47,803 nt of DNA from assembly GCA_051746985.1 (NCBI GenBank), contig JBNJFP010000023.1:1-47803 (forward strand). Reading direction: 5' to 3'. A model generated the notes under the pieces. The model did not search any database and had not been told where the DNA came from. It saw only the letters and a program-made list of their open reading frames with translations. Source of the stretch: Fodinibius sp051746985. Lineage in GTDB: Bacteria; Bacteroidota; Rhodothermia; Balneolales; Balneolaceae. Positions 24,562 to 33,702 of the stretch are shown here, piece after piece; within the stretch, counting starts at the first letter, position 1, and each line of letters begins with the position of its first letter. The translations under genes and the position numbers were made by a program.

Positions 24562-24573
24562 CCGGGCTTTTGT
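24540..24573 (+). terminator. Terminator hairpin at the rsmE end
   Basis: An 11-bp perfect stem (24540-24550 with 24563-24573) with a 12-base loop that contains the rsmE stop codon. The stem has a GC core and A/T flanks, so its 3' arm ends in four T. The symmetric layout could also serve the convergent protease gene ending at 24602. Confidence 0.75.
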
Positions 24574-24601
24574 ACTCATCCAACAAATATCGGTAGGTTA
24601 A

Positions 24602-26479
24602 TTAATCCCTGGAGGTATGCTGGGCGGCATATTCTTTAAGTTGGTGAACTTCATCCCACATACCCTTAGCGGCATCTATGGTTTCATCGAGCTTATTTCT
24701 TACAGGATAATATTTCTTAAGACCCCATATTTGCCGCGCCAGCTCTGCTTTCATAAGTCCAAGTGCCATATCTTCTACTTCCTCGTAGTGGCCTTCGGGA
24801 ATATAGAGCGTATCGGATTTGAAATCTGGAGTGGAAAGGGTGTCAGAGACCACCATATTTTTATCCTGGAGTCGCGAATATATTTCATCCGAGGTTTCTT
24901 CCGGCCACTCAAATTCATTATTAAATCTATCGAAATCTTCTTCCCACTTTTCGCGGAATTCTGAGCCGCCCTTATCCAGGAAATCACGTACATATTCGAA
25001 CCCGACTCTGTGGCGCAGCATAAAGTTGGCTACTATGGCAGACTGGGCCGTATCGGGTTGAACAATATGATCCGGCACAATGCCCCCACCGCCGTAAACC
25101 GTACGTCCGGCGTTGGTAGAGTACTGAAGCGAATCGGGGATATCCGAAATGAATTCGCTTGCATCGCCTTCGGCATCAACGCCGCGCTCATAAATTTCAT
25201 ATGCATAACCTTCACCGCCATCTTTGTCATACGGTTTTTGGATCAGGCGGCCCGAGGGCGTATAGTATTTTGAGATGGTAACGCGAATTTTACTGGAATC
25301 GACGAGTTCATACTGCTGTTGCACCAATCCTTTACCAAAGGTACGTCGTCCAACAATCCAGCCGCGGTCGTGATCTTGTACTGCTCCGCTGACAATTTCG
25401 CTGGCTGATGCGGATCCCTCATCAACAAGAATCATAAGAGGCTTGTCTTTGAAATAGCCGTCGCGACGTGAAAGATAGGATGAGGTGAAACGGGTATGTC
25501 GGCTTTGGGTGGATACCAGTTCGGTTCCTTTCGGAAAAAACTCCTCGGCAATGGCCACAGCCTGACTCAAATATCCCCCGGGATTGCCCCGAAGATCGAG
25601 CAGCAGTCGCTCCATTCCTTGGTCCTGTAGCTCTTCCATGGCTTCCATAAACTCTTCGTGGGTGGTCTGGATAAATTTATCCATTTTAATATATCCCGTC
25701 TCCTCGTCAAGCATATAAGAAGCGCCAATAGAGTAGAGGGGAATATCATCCCGAACGATGGTAAACTCCATAGGGTCTTTCACATTGGGTCGTTTTACGG
25801 TAACATCCACTTCTGAATCTTTCGGCCCCCGTAAACTGTTGGTGACATCTTCATTGCTGTAACCAACGGCATCTTCGCCATCAATTTTAATGATGCGGTC
25901 TCCTGATCGGATACCCAGCGCGTCGCTTGGACCCCCGGCAATGGCCGTAATGACAGTTATCGTATCTTGTATAACATTAAACTGCACGCCAATACCTTGA
26001 AACTTGCCCGAAAACTCATCGTCAATATCATCGCTCAGCGAGGGCTCTATATAAACTGAGTGTGGATCTAACCCCTTAAACATATGTTCCAGCGCATCTT
26101 CGACACGCGCATTCATATCCTCATCCGGATAATTATTATCGATATGCAGATAGGCTTCTTCAAACTTTTCTGCTGATTCCCTTATGCTACTGATACTTAA
26201 ATCCTCTTCAAAAGTAGTGTCGGCAGGGGTGTCTTCGAGATCAGCGGTACTGTCTGATAAATTAGTTACCAGTCCCCGCACGCTATTTTTGTATAGGTCG
26301 GTTACATCAACCTCATCAACATAATTATCGACAATATGGCGTTGGGTTTGCACATATTTTTTGATGTTCTGTTGCAGGCTGTCATCTCCAGAGACAACGC
26401 TTTCAACACCGGCAAACCAGAAAAGGGATAGTACTAAAAGCGTTAATATGTTGGGGATTATAAACTTTTTCATACTCAT
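24602..26479 (-). CDS. S41-family C-terminal processing protease with PDZ domain
   Basis: Exported serine protease of 625 residues (Prc/CtpA family), anchored or released by an N-terminal hydrophobic segment at about 8-24. A PDZ domain (about 155-235, with SGKFQGIGVQF and SDALGIRSGDRIIKIDGE) is followed by the S41 core. GYIKMDKF and LLLDLRGNPGGYLSQAV lead to the nucleophile region GSASASEI (355-362) and Lys383 in RTFGKGLVQQ, the Ser/Lys dyad. It trims C-termini of envelope proteins and may degrade misfolded periplasmic proteins. It lies 122 bases after hslU, so it could have its own promoter. The ~150-residue C-terminal helical tail resembles that of Tsp-type members. Confidence 0.92.
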   Translation of the reverse strand: MSMKKFIIPNILTLLVLSLFWFAGVESVVSGDDSLQQNIKKYVQTQRHIVDNYVDEVDVTDLYKNSVRGLVTNLSDSTADLEDTPADTTFEEDLSISSIRESAEKFEEAYLHIDNNYPDEDMNARVEDALEHMFKGLDPHSVYIEPSLSDDIDDEFSGKFQGIGVQFNVIQDTITVITAIAGGPSDALGIRSGDRIIKIDGEDAVGYSNEDVTNSLRGPKDSEVDVTVKRPNVKDPMEFTIVRDDIPLYSIGASYMLDEETGYIKMDKFIQTTHEEFMEAMEELQDQGMERLLLDLRGNPGGYLSQAVAIAEEFFPKGTELVSTQSRHTRFTSSYLSRRDGYFKDKPLMILVDEGSASASEIVSGAVQDHDRGWIVGRRTFGKGLVQQQYELVDSSKIRVTISKYYTPSGRLIQKPYDKDGGEGYAYEIYERGVDAEGDASEFISDIPDSLQYSTNAGRTVYGGGGIVPDHIVQPDTAQSAIVANFMLRHRVGFEYVRDFLDKGGSEFREKWEEDFDRFNNEFEWPEETSDEIYSRLQDKNMVVSDTLSTPDFKSDTLYIPEGHYEEVEDMALGLMKAELARQIWGLKKYYPVRNKLDETIDAAKGMWDEVHQLKEYAAQHTSRD

Positions 26480-26601
26480 GGTGCAATGATATTGAGAGTG
26501 TTAGGTATTACTTTAAAAACGCATTTACGCAATCGTGAAAAGCGGCAAATGAAATTTTTAGCTGTAAGTAGGTGATTAATTTGAAATATGTCAACGTATA
26601 G

Positions 26602-28038
26602 TTACAAAATATATTGACTTAGATCTTTGTCCTTAACAAGATCGTCGAGCTGTTTGTTCACATATTCTTGGTCGATAGTGATATCGCCCGAGCTAATATC
26701 ATCGGGCACAGCAAATAACAATTCGTCAAGCAGCGAAGATAAAATTGTGTGTAGACGTCGTGCGCCGATATTTTCTACGCGCTCATTAACCTGGGCTGCA
26801 ATGGAAGCAACCTCTTTGAGTGCGTTTTCGGTGAATTCAATATTCACCCCTTCAGATTTTAACATCGCCTGGTATTGCTTGGTTAACGCATTCTTAGGCT
26901 GTGTTAGGATATCATAGAAATCATGTTCGCTTAGTGAATTAAGTTCCACCCGGATCGGGAAGCGTCCTTGCAACTCGGGAATTAAATCCGACGGTTTGGA
27001 AACGTGAAAAGCCCCGGAACCGATAAATAGCATGTGATCGGTTTTTACCATGCCGTGTTTGGTGGATACGTTGCTACCTTCCACGATAGGGAGCATATCG
27101 CGCTGCACACCCTGACGACTTACATCAGGTCCGCCGCCTCCGCTTTTTCCGTTGCCGGATGATTCAGCTACCTTATCGATTTCGTCAATAAAAATGATAC
27201 CCTGTTTTTGCACACGTTCCAAGCCTTCTTGTACGGCCGATTCGTGATCAATCAGTTTTTCGGCTTCTTCCTCCAGCAAAATTTCACGAGCTTCTTCGAT
27301 GGGAACTTTACGTTTTGTTTTTTTCTGGCCGCTGAGGTTGCCGAGCATATCCTGCAGGTTAATGCCCATCTCTTCCATACCACCTTGGGGACCAAAAACC
27401 TGCATCATAGGTGATCGGCTAGATTTTTTTACTTCGATCTCAATTTCGCGTTCATCCAATTCGCCATTACGCAACTTATCCCGAAACTTTTCGCGTGTTC
27501 GCTGATTGAGTTCCTTATCACTGGCCGATTGCGGATTAAAGTTTTTATCATCAGCGTTAAATCCGGGCGAACTATCGTCCGGTTGATTCTTTTTAACGGG
27601 CGGGATCAGGATATCCAAAATACGTTCTTCGACAATTTCTTTAGCCTCTTCCTGCACGCGGTCGCGCATCTCCGTTTTTACCATATTGATGGCAATGTCG
27701 GTGAGGTCGCGAATCATTGATTCCACATCGCGGCCCACGTAACCCACTTCGGTAAACTTGCTGGCTTCCACTTTGATAAATGGAGCTTCAGCGAGTTTTG
27801 CAAGGCGGCGGGCAATTTCCGTTTTACCAACGCCGGTAGGACCAATGAGCAGAATATTATTGGGCAAAATTTCGTCCCGGATATCTTCATCGGCGTTCAT
27901 GCGTCGCCAGCGGTTACGTAATGCAATAGAAACCGATCGCTTGGCATCATCCTGGCCAACGATATATTTATTTAATTCCGCTACAACTTGTTGCGGCGTA
28001 AGGTTTTTCTGTTTCACAGTTTTTTGTAGGGTACTCAT
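26602..28038 (-). CDS. hslU: ATP-dependent protease ATPase subunit HslU
   Basis: AAA+ unfoldase (ClpY) of 478 residues that feeds substrates to HslV. Markers are TPQQVVAELNKYIVGQDDAKRSV at the N-terminus (residues 14-36), Walker A GPTGVGKT (66-73), GYVGRDVESMIRDL, the I-domain from about 105 to 240, Walker B GIIFIDEIDKVA, and the C-terminal tail DLSQYIL that inserts into HslV. I chose the ATG at 28038, which shares a base with the hslV stop (TGATG), over the TTG one codon earlier. This gives translational coupling, as usual for this pair. Confidence 0.97.
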   Translation of the reverse strand: MSTLQKTVKQKNLTPQQVVAELNKYIVGQDDAKRSVSIALRNRWRRMNADEDIRDEILPNNILLIGPTGVGKTEIARRLAKLAEAPFIKVEASKFTEVGYVGRDVESMIRDLTDIAINMVKTEMRDRVQEEAKEIVEERILDILIPPVKKNQPDDSSPGFNADDKNFNPQSASDKELNQRTREKFRDKLRNGELDEREIEIEVKKSSRSPMMQVFGPQGGMEEMGINLQDMLGNLSGQKKTKRKVPIEEAREILLEEEAEKLIDHESAVQEGLERVQKQGIIFIDEIDKVAESSGNGKSGGGGPDVSRQGVQRDMLPIVEGSNVSTKHGMVKTDHMLFIGSGAFHVSKPSDLIPELQGRFPIRVELNSLSEHDFYDILTQPKNALTKQYQAMLKSEGVNIEFTENALKEVASIAAQVNERVENIGARRLHTILSSLLDELLFAVPDDISSGDITIDQEYVNKQLDDLVKDKDLSQYIL

Positions 28039-28586
28039 CAATCTTCAATTTCTAAAATACTCAGGTTATGATTCGTATAGATGCAGATATCAGCGGCAAT
28101 GTCGAGCGCTTTTTGGACCATTTCGCGAGCCGAAAGGTCTGGGGCATTTTCTTTTAGCGCGCGTGCTGCAGCCAAGGCAAAATGTCCACCGCTGCCGATG
28201 GCCAATATTTGATCATCGGGTTCGATAACATCGCCCTGACCTGATATCATCAGTGCTTGATCTTTACTCATTACAACCAAGAGTGCTTCGAGTTTTCGCA
28301 AAAACTTATCCTGCCGCCACTCCTTGGCCATCTCTACGGCGGCTCGTTTCAAATTGCCGTTATACTGCTTCAATTTTTCCTCATATTTTTCAAAAAGGGT
28401 AAAGGCATCTGCTGTTGAACCGGCAAATCCGGCAGCAATTCTACCCTCATACAGGCGGCGTACTTTGTTGACGGTCGCTTTCATTACGGTATTCTCCATG
28501 GTAGCCTGTCCATCGCCACCGAGCGCCGCTTCTCCATTATGGATAATACCCAATACCGTTGTTGCTTTGATTTCAGGTAAACTCAT
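28038..28586 (-). CDS. hslV: ATP-dependent protease peptidase subunit HslV
   Basis: Proteasome-like peptidase (ClpQ) of 182 residues forming the double ring core of the HslUV protease. The catalytic N-terminal Thr after processing is Thr9 (ATTVLGIIHNG), so an eight-residue propeptide is removed. GGDGQATM, KVRRLYEGRIAAGFAGSTADAFTLFEKYE and AIGSGGHFALAAARAL are family hallmarks. It lies 47 bases downstream of the RNase G gene and overlaps hslU by one base. Confidence 0.97.
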   Translation of the reverse strand: MSLPEIKATTVLGIIHNGEAALGGDGQATMENTVMKATVNKVRRLYEGRIAAGFAGSTADAFTLFEKYEEKLKQYNGNLKRAAVEMAKEWRQDKFLRKLEALLVVMSKDQALMISGQGDVIEPDDQILAIGSGGHFALAAARALKENAPDLSAREMVQKALDIAADICIYTNHNLSILEIED

Positions 28587-28633
28587 GTAATATTAATCTG
28601 TTTCGAAAATTCTGTTATTAGATAGTTAACCAG

Positions 28634-30403
28634 TTAGGAGTCGGATTTGTAATATTTTGACTTGGAACTTCCTCCCGAACGGGATGGACGTGGCTTTCGG
28701 CTATCCCTTTTTTTACGTTCGCCAGAAGATCCATTTTCTTTTTTGTAGTAATCTAAGTCTCCCCGATCGGGACGATTATCCAGCTCATCTAAATCACTAT
28801 TTTCATTTTTGATAAGTTCGTCAATATTTTTTTCCTGCATTACCACATCCGTAATGTCAATATCCGATCCGGCAATAGTCGCTTTGTATTCGTTCAGAGA
28901 AACAGTCTCATCTTCTACAAAGGTGATCTTTAACCAATAGCGCCACATCCATTTTCGGCGGATACTAAAGAATCCTTTCTCCAGGTAAGCCTTTAAATAG
29001 GGGTTGATATAAATATCAACGGCGCGGTAGTCAGTGGTCGTACGGAATTTACTGAGCCATGCATCGAGGTCGGCAATGATGGTGTTTTTGGTAACAACAC
29101 TGCCTGACCCACCGCAAGTGGGGCATACCTTTGATACCGAATTGACCACGCTTGGGCGGATACGCTGCCGCGTAATTTGAACTAACCCAAAATCACTCAT
29201 GCCAATAACATTGGTCTTGGCGGGATCTTTTTTGAACTCTTTCTTGAGTTCATCATAAATCTTTTTGCGGTTTTTATCGTTGCGCAGATCAATAAAGTCA
29301 ACAACAATAATACCGCCGATGTCGCGTAGACGAAGCTGTTTAGCCACTTCACGAGCCGCTTCAAGATTCGTTTTCAGGGAATTATCTTCCTGCTTTTCTT
29401 TGGCCGCATAGGGACCAGAGTTTACATCCACTACGTACATCGCCTCGGTCTGTTCAAAGATGAGGTATCCACCGGAAGGCATGCGAACACGTGGACTAAA
29501 AATCGAATCCACATCTTTGGCCACCTTCATAAAGTCGAAGATGTGCTCACGACCCTTATATAGCTCCACATTGGGAAGCATTTGCGGGGCGACCTGGCTG
29601 ACATACGATTTTATTTTCTTGTGCATTTCGGGATCGTCAACCAGCACGCGATCGTACTGTTTGGCAAACAGATCGCGCACCAAGCTTTCGGTCATATCCA
29701 GATCGTTGTACAGCAGTTCAGGGGGGCTGGCTGTTTCCAAGCGTTCCAGAATGCGCTCCCATTTTTTGAGCACATCGCGCATATCGTCTTCAATAGCCTG
29801 CTTATCCTTACCCTTGGCAACGGTTCTGATAATCACGCCAAAACCGTCAGGAACCATAGAGCTTACCGTATTTTTCAAGCGGCGACGCTCCTTGTAGTTA
29901 TTGATTTTACGGGATACAGCTACATAATCGCCCATGGGGATAAGCACCAGAAAACGACCGGCTACGGTAATATCCGTAGAGATGCGGGGACCTTTTGACC
30001 CAATAGGCTCTTTGACAATCTGCACCAACAACTTTTGACCGGAATTAAGGATTTTTCCCGCCCAGTTTTGCTTCTCGTAGTTGGATATTTGGTTAAAATC
30101 GGTCTTTTTTAGCTCTTCGCGGACATTCTTATGAATGGCATTACGCCCGTTAAGCATCTGAACATATTCCTTCAGATGGTCACCGGCATCAGAAAAGTGC
30201 AGAAAAGCATCTTTGGGCGTGCCCATATCAATGAAAGCTGCACGAATGCCGCTCATCACCTTGTGGACGTTTGCCAAGTATATATTGCCTACCGTACGTT
30301 GATTTTCATCAGATTCTATAAAAAGTTGGGCCAGTTCGCCATTTTCGAGCAGCGCAATCCGGGTCTGCTTTCCCGAAGCGTGAATAATGATTTGATTTTT
30401 CAT
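28634..30403 (-). CDS. rng: Ribonuclease E/G family protein
   Basis: Endoribonuclease of 589 residues for rRNA maturation and mRNA decay. Domains: an N-terminal S1 RNA-binding region (about 35-125, with GNIYLANVHKVMSGIRAAFIDMG at 40-62), the 5'-sensor/RNase H-like core, and the DNase I-like catalytic part with MYVVDVNSGPYAAK and IIVVDFIDLRNDKNR. The metal-binding Asp residues are in these motifs, and the Zn-link CPTCGGSG joins subunits. The core matches RNase G. About 90 further residues are acidic, then end in a basic Arg/Ser/Lys tail (SGERKKRDSRKPRPSRSG), possibly for RNA binding. A 47-base gap leads to hslV. The leader upstream is long. Confidence 0.93.
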   Translation of the reverse strand: MKNQIIIHASGKQTRIALLENGELAQLFIESDENQRTVGNIYLANVHKVMSGIRAAFIDMGTPKDAFLHFSDAGDHLKEYVQMLNGRNAIHKNVREELKKTDFNQISNYEKQNWAGKILNSGQKLLVQIVKEPIGSKGPRISTDITVAGRFLVLIPMGDYVAVSRKINNYKERRRLKNTVSSMVPDGFGVIIRTVAKGKDKQAIEDDMRDVLKKWERILERLETASPPELLYNDLDMTESLVRDLFAKQYDRVLVDDPEMHKKIKSYVSQVAPQMLPNVELYKGREHIFDFMKVAKDVDSIFSPRVRMPSGGYLIFEQTEAMYVVDVNSGPYAAKEKQEDNSLKTNLEAAREVAKQLRLRDIGGIIVVDFIDLRNDKNRKKIYDELKKEFKKDPAKTNVIGMSDFGLVQITRQRIRPSVVNSVSKVCPTCGGSGSVVTKNTIIADLDAWLSKFRTTTDYRAVDIYINPYLKAYLEKGFFSIRRKWMWRYWLKITFVEDETVSLNEYKATIAGSDIDITDVVMQEKNIDELIKNENSDLDELDNRPDRGDLDYYKKENGSSGERKKRDSRKPRPSRSGGSSKSKYYKSDS

Positions 30404-30934
30404 TGAAATATTCTTCTTTCACGCAGTTGCTGTCCACCGGACGTATAATCCTGATCAGTAAATCAAAAGGGTTCATAATAACAACAGTCTTACAGTTCGT
30501 TCCTCTTAGCGGGGATTCAGCAACCGCTAAATTAAAATTCCTATTAGGAGAAAAATTTGTTTGTGTATAAAAAGGGTATTCAGAGGGGGATGTTTCTTGC
30601 AGAGATTGTTCACAAGAAATCAGCGTATCAAAAAATACCGCTGCCTTTTTCAGAAAGAAATTCAGTTGCTTCTTAAAAGCGAATAAAACCTTTATAAAAA
30701 CTTGTGAGCTAATAATTTGCTGCAAAAGATAAACCTAAATGTTGATAAAATCTCTGAATACGTGCTTCATAGTATCACGCTAATATACAAGTAGTTTAGC
30801 TATTATGTAAACGGTAAATTGGGAGACTTAGTTCGTTAAACATTCCAAAAAAGAAGGGCTTGCCAGTAAACTGTCGGACGGTTGAGTTCGGCCCCAGCGA
30901 TTCAAACATTGCTCGTGCAATTCGTCCGACCACA
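30404..30934. other. Gene-free stretch between the RNase G gene and the assembly gap
   Basis: About 530 bases with no gene I can support. It should hold the RNase G promoter and leader. A 7-bp hairpin (TTAGCGG at 30506-30512, CCGCTAA at 30524-30530) lies about 100 bases before the rng start. I found no TAnnTTTG match at a good position. The part next to the gap (30796-30933) is open in two minus-strand frames, ending at 30838 and 30796, but neither resembles the MurA C-terminus; a 138-residue frame over 30309-30725 looks non-coding. Confidence 0.5.
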
Positions 30935-31034
30935 NNNNNNNNNNNNNNNNNNNNNNNNNNNNNNNNNNNNNNNNNNNNNNNNNNNNNNNNNNNNNNNNNN
31001 NNNNNNNNNNNNNNNNNNNNNNNNNNNNNNNNNN
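30935..31034. other. Assembly gap (100 N)
   Basis: Exactly 100 consecutive N, the usual placeholder for a scaffold join of unknown length. It falls near the 3' end of murA. Any reading frame carried across it is arbitrary. Confidence 0.99.
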
Positions 31035-32249
31035 CAGATCCTCGTAGCCGCGGTCGAGGTGGTAAATGCGCAACACATCCGTTTTGCCTTCCGCGACCAT
31101 TCCGGCCAAGACTAAACTTACGCTGGCGCGCAGGTCTGTACTCATCACCGAAGCTCCTTTAAGCTTTGTTTTTCCACTGATGTGAGCCACATTTTTCTTG
31201 ACGTCAATATCGGCCCCCAGACGCACTAATTCCGGTACGTAGCTGAAGCGATCATCATAAATAGTATCTTTGACCTTGGATTCTCCTGTCGCCTGTGTCA
31301 TCATCGTGGCCCACTGCGCTTGTAAATCGGTAGGAAAGCCGGGATAGACTTTCGTTTTAACAGACGTGGGATTGATATCCTCGGGCGCTTTAATGTGTAT
31401 GGAATCACCATTGATGCTCATCTCAGCCCCGATTTCGCGAAAGGTTTCGGGGAAATAGCCGAGATCATCCACATCCACGTTGGTAAGCGTAATATTGGAC
31501 TGCGGATGCATGGCTGCGGCAATCATAAAAGTCCCGGTCTCAATCCTGTCAGAAGCATTTCGCGCCACGATGCCTTCCAAACTGTCCACTTTTCGGATCG
31601 TCAGCGTTCGCGTGCCAATGCCTTCAATATCGGCACCCATCTCGGCCAGTTTTTCGCATAGCAGAACCACATCAGGCTCTTTAGCCGCATTTTTGATGGT
31701 GAATTCTTTAGCTCGTAGTACGGCAGCCAGCACTAAATTGACTGTCGCACCTACACTGCTGGGTTCCAGTTTGAATGTACCTCCTTCCATTTCTTCGGGG
31801 GTGCTGGCAATTACGTATCCTTCTTCGAGCTGGATATCGGCTCCCATTTCGCGCATGCCGTCAAGATGCAGATCAACGGGACGCGGTCCCCATGCGCAGC
31901 CGCCGGGCAGCGATACTTTGGCTTCGCCATATTTGCCGAGCAGGGCGCCCAGCATATAAAATGAGGCCCGCATTTTGCGAACGAGCTCGTAGGGAGCCTC
32001 ATAATGGGTTAAATTTTTGGAATCGATGGTAAGCACGCCCTCATTCTCATCAAAATCGACGCGGCAGCCCGTAACGCGAATAACGTTGTTAAAGGTATAT
32101 ATATCGCGCAATTTGGGCACGTTAGTAATGGTCGTCGGAGAATCACCTAAAATAGCCATTGCCATCAGGGGCAGGGCCGCATTTTTAGATCCGCTGATTG
32201 GTATAGTGCCTTGGAGAGGAGTAGGTCCTTCTATTACAAATTTATCCAC
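31035..32249 (-). CDS. murA: UDP-N-acetylglucosamine 1-carboxyvinyltransferase, 3' end lost in gap
   Basis: First committed step of peptidoglycan synthesis: transfers enolpyruvate from PEP to UDP-GlcNAc. 405 residues are visible before the gap, starting MDKFVIEGPTPLQGTIPISG, with SKNAALP near residue 21. The catalytic Cys118 is in LPGGCAWGPRPVDLH, the position alkylated by fosfomycin, so the enzyme is of the sensitive type. The visible part ends IYHLDRGYEDL, about 15-20 residues short of a typical C-terminus. Its ATG overlaps the biotin-carrier stop by 8 bases, an unusual and probably coupled arrangement. Confidence 0.95.
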
Positions 32250-32751
32250 TTGCTTCTATTTCTAAGATTAGAGCGTCTTTTTCTAATGAATCTCCCTGGG
32301 CTACAGCAATAGATGATATTGTGCCTTTGATGGGAGCCTTAAGTTCGTTTTCCATTTTCATGGCTTCTAAAATCGCTACAGGATCGCCGAGTTCTACTTC
32401 ATCACCTTCTTCAACTAAAACTTCGAGAATTTTACCGGGCATGGGGGCGTTGAGTTCACCTTCACCAATTTCACCAACTGTTTTAAAACCCATGCGATCC
32501 AGCAACAGATCCTGTTCATTGCGAACATCCACCGAATGCCAGTTGCCGTTGAGGGTAAAAGTTACCGTATGTTTGTCGTATGATACATTATCGATTTTAT
32601 AAAGTTTTGTTCCCACCCGCAGCAGGTAGCGACCGTTATCCTGCCGGTGGAATTCATAGGGTTGGGATTGCTCATCAAAAATGACTTCGTTGGCATCTTC
32701 GACAAGTTCCAGCTCTGTAGTAGCGTCGTCAATTACAGCTTCAAATTTCAT
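32242..32751 (-). CDS. Biotin carboxyl carrier protein of an acyl-CoA carboxylase
   Basis: Protein of 169 residues. The C-terminal ~75 residues form a biotinyl domain with Lys132 in EAMKMEN, the biotinylation site; residues about 100-168 hold the flattened barrel (NAPMPGKILEVLVEEGDEVE). The N-terminal half resembles the BT/linker region of acetyl/propionyl-CoA or pyruvate carboxylase carriers. It would carry CO2 between biotin carboxylase and a carboxyltransferase; neither is in the window. Its stop overlaps the murA start by 8 bases, and a small gene ends 3 bases before its start. A separate oxaloacetate-decarboxylase-type carrier is an alternative reading. Confidence 0.88.
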   Translation of the reverse strand: MKFEAVIDDATTELELVEDANEVIFDEQSQPYEFHRQDNGRYLLRVGTKLYKIDNVSYDKHTVTFTLNGNWHSVDVRNEQDLLLDRMGFKTVGEIGEGELNAPMPGKILEVLVEEGDEVELGDPVAILEAMKMENELKAPIKGTISSIAVAQGDSLEKDALILEIEASG

Positions 32752-32754
32752 AAT

Positions 32755-33024
32755 TTAGTGCGATTTTATTTCTGTAAGTCCCTTGCTGGTTGCCTGGAAG
32801 GTGAAATCCTGCAAGTTGTCGGTATCATAAAAACTGGTAAGGGAAATTTTATTTCCCGTTTGCTCGTAGGCTTCAATAAAACCAAAACTTAGCAGGTTAA
32901 TAAGATCATCGCGCAACTCTCCTTGCATTAGTCCCGTTTCATCCAAAATAACCTGGAACTTTTCGGGAAAAATGAGTCGTTCTAACACGCGTTTTTCGGT
33001 TTTGGTGATTTTATGCTTCCCCAT
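32755..33024 (-). CDS. Small winged-helix-like hypothetical protein
   Basis: Protein of 89 residues from the ATG at 33024; a TTG two codons earlier is less likely. It contains three predicted helices (TKTEKRVLERLI, FQVILDETG, LRDDLINLLSFGFIEAYEQ) followed by a two-stranded hairpin ending FQATSKGLTEI. This layout is like a winged-helix domain, the TSKGL end being common in such folds. There is no strong match to a named family that I can recognise. It precedes the biotin-carrier gene by 3 bases, and that gene overlaps murA, so it may regulate or be co-expressed with them; this is an inference. Confidence 0.65.
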   Translation of the reverse strand: MGKHKITKTEKRVLERLIFPEKFQVILDETGLMQGELRDDLINLLSFGFIEAYEQTGNKISLTSFYDTDNLQDFTFQATSKGLTEIKSH

Positions 33025-33081
33025 ATGCAAATCTGATTTCAGAGAGCTTTGAAAATAGGAGAGACAGTTCTTTTTAACAAC

Positions 33082-33624
33082 TCAGTTTGTGCCGATTCTA
33101 ACATCCCCATAGGTAATTACATTGAGATCGCCATCAAGGATGCGAATACGGTAGAGTCCATTTGCCTGGCTACCACCGGACTTGCCGGAAATCTGCTGGC
33201 CATCTAAGCGCAGGGAAACCAAAGATGGAGAAGAGATATCGTCGCGAACGATGATGGGCGACCTTCCGGCATCCGAAACAAACTCAAAAGCATAGACTTC
33301 GATGCGATCGAGGTTGTCGATGTTGCTTAAATAGATCTGGATATTCAGATCCTGGTTGTAATCCATGGGGTTGGGGTAGGGGGGCTCAAAGCTGGATAGC
33401 CCGGTGCCAACGTTGATGAGTCCCTGGTACATGGGACTGATACGCCAGTCGTCGGGATCTTCGTTGGTGATGTCCCCCTCTGATTGCGTCTCAGTTATAT
33501 TAGAGGGCTCCTGCAGCGATTCGTTTTCAAACTGTCGCTGGTCGTCACTTTTGGAACATCCTGTGGCAAAAAGAAATCCCGCAAAAAAGATTATTACTAA
33601 AATTAGGGGGCGCAAATTTAGCAT
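33082..33624 (-). CDS. Hypothetical lipoprotein
   Basis: Predicted lipoprotein of 180 residues: hydrophobic signal with lipobox LFATGC (Cys23), then an acidic, disordered stretch (about 25-60). A beta-rich domain (about 65-178) follows with a pattern of strands such as LNIQIYLSNIDNLDRIEVYAF and GLYRIRILDGDLNVITYGDV. The domain recalls FlgD- or Ig-like C-terminal folds found in secreted proteins of these phyla, but I do not recognise the family. It diverges from the DUF3108 gene and lies 57 bases before the small winged-helix-like gene. Confidence 0.65.
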   Translation of the reverse strand: MLNLRPLILVIIFFAGFLFATGCSKSDDQRQFENESLQEPSNITETQSEGDITNEDPDDWRISPMYQGLINVGTGLSSFEPPYPNPMDYNQDLNIQIYLSNIDNLDRIEVYAFEFVSDAGRSPIIVRDDISSPSLVSLRLDGQQISGKSGGSQANGLYRIRILDGDLNVITYGDVRIGTN

Positions 33625-33702
33625 GAACGAAATTCCTCTGAGATGCCTTCAATTATATTTCAATTTAACCTATATAATAGGGAACTTTGGAGGCTTATAT
33701 AA

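Noticed and set aside
30309..30725. A 138-residue minus-strand ORF before the RNase G gene
   Set aside because: It overlaps the rng start in another frame, shows no domain and is Phe/Ser/Asn rich as expected for AT-rich leader DNA.
31480..31959. A 159-residue plus-strand ORF opposite murA
   Set aside because: It is antisense to well-conserved murA codons, has a skewed Ser/Pro/Arg composition and no motif, so it is a shadow frame.
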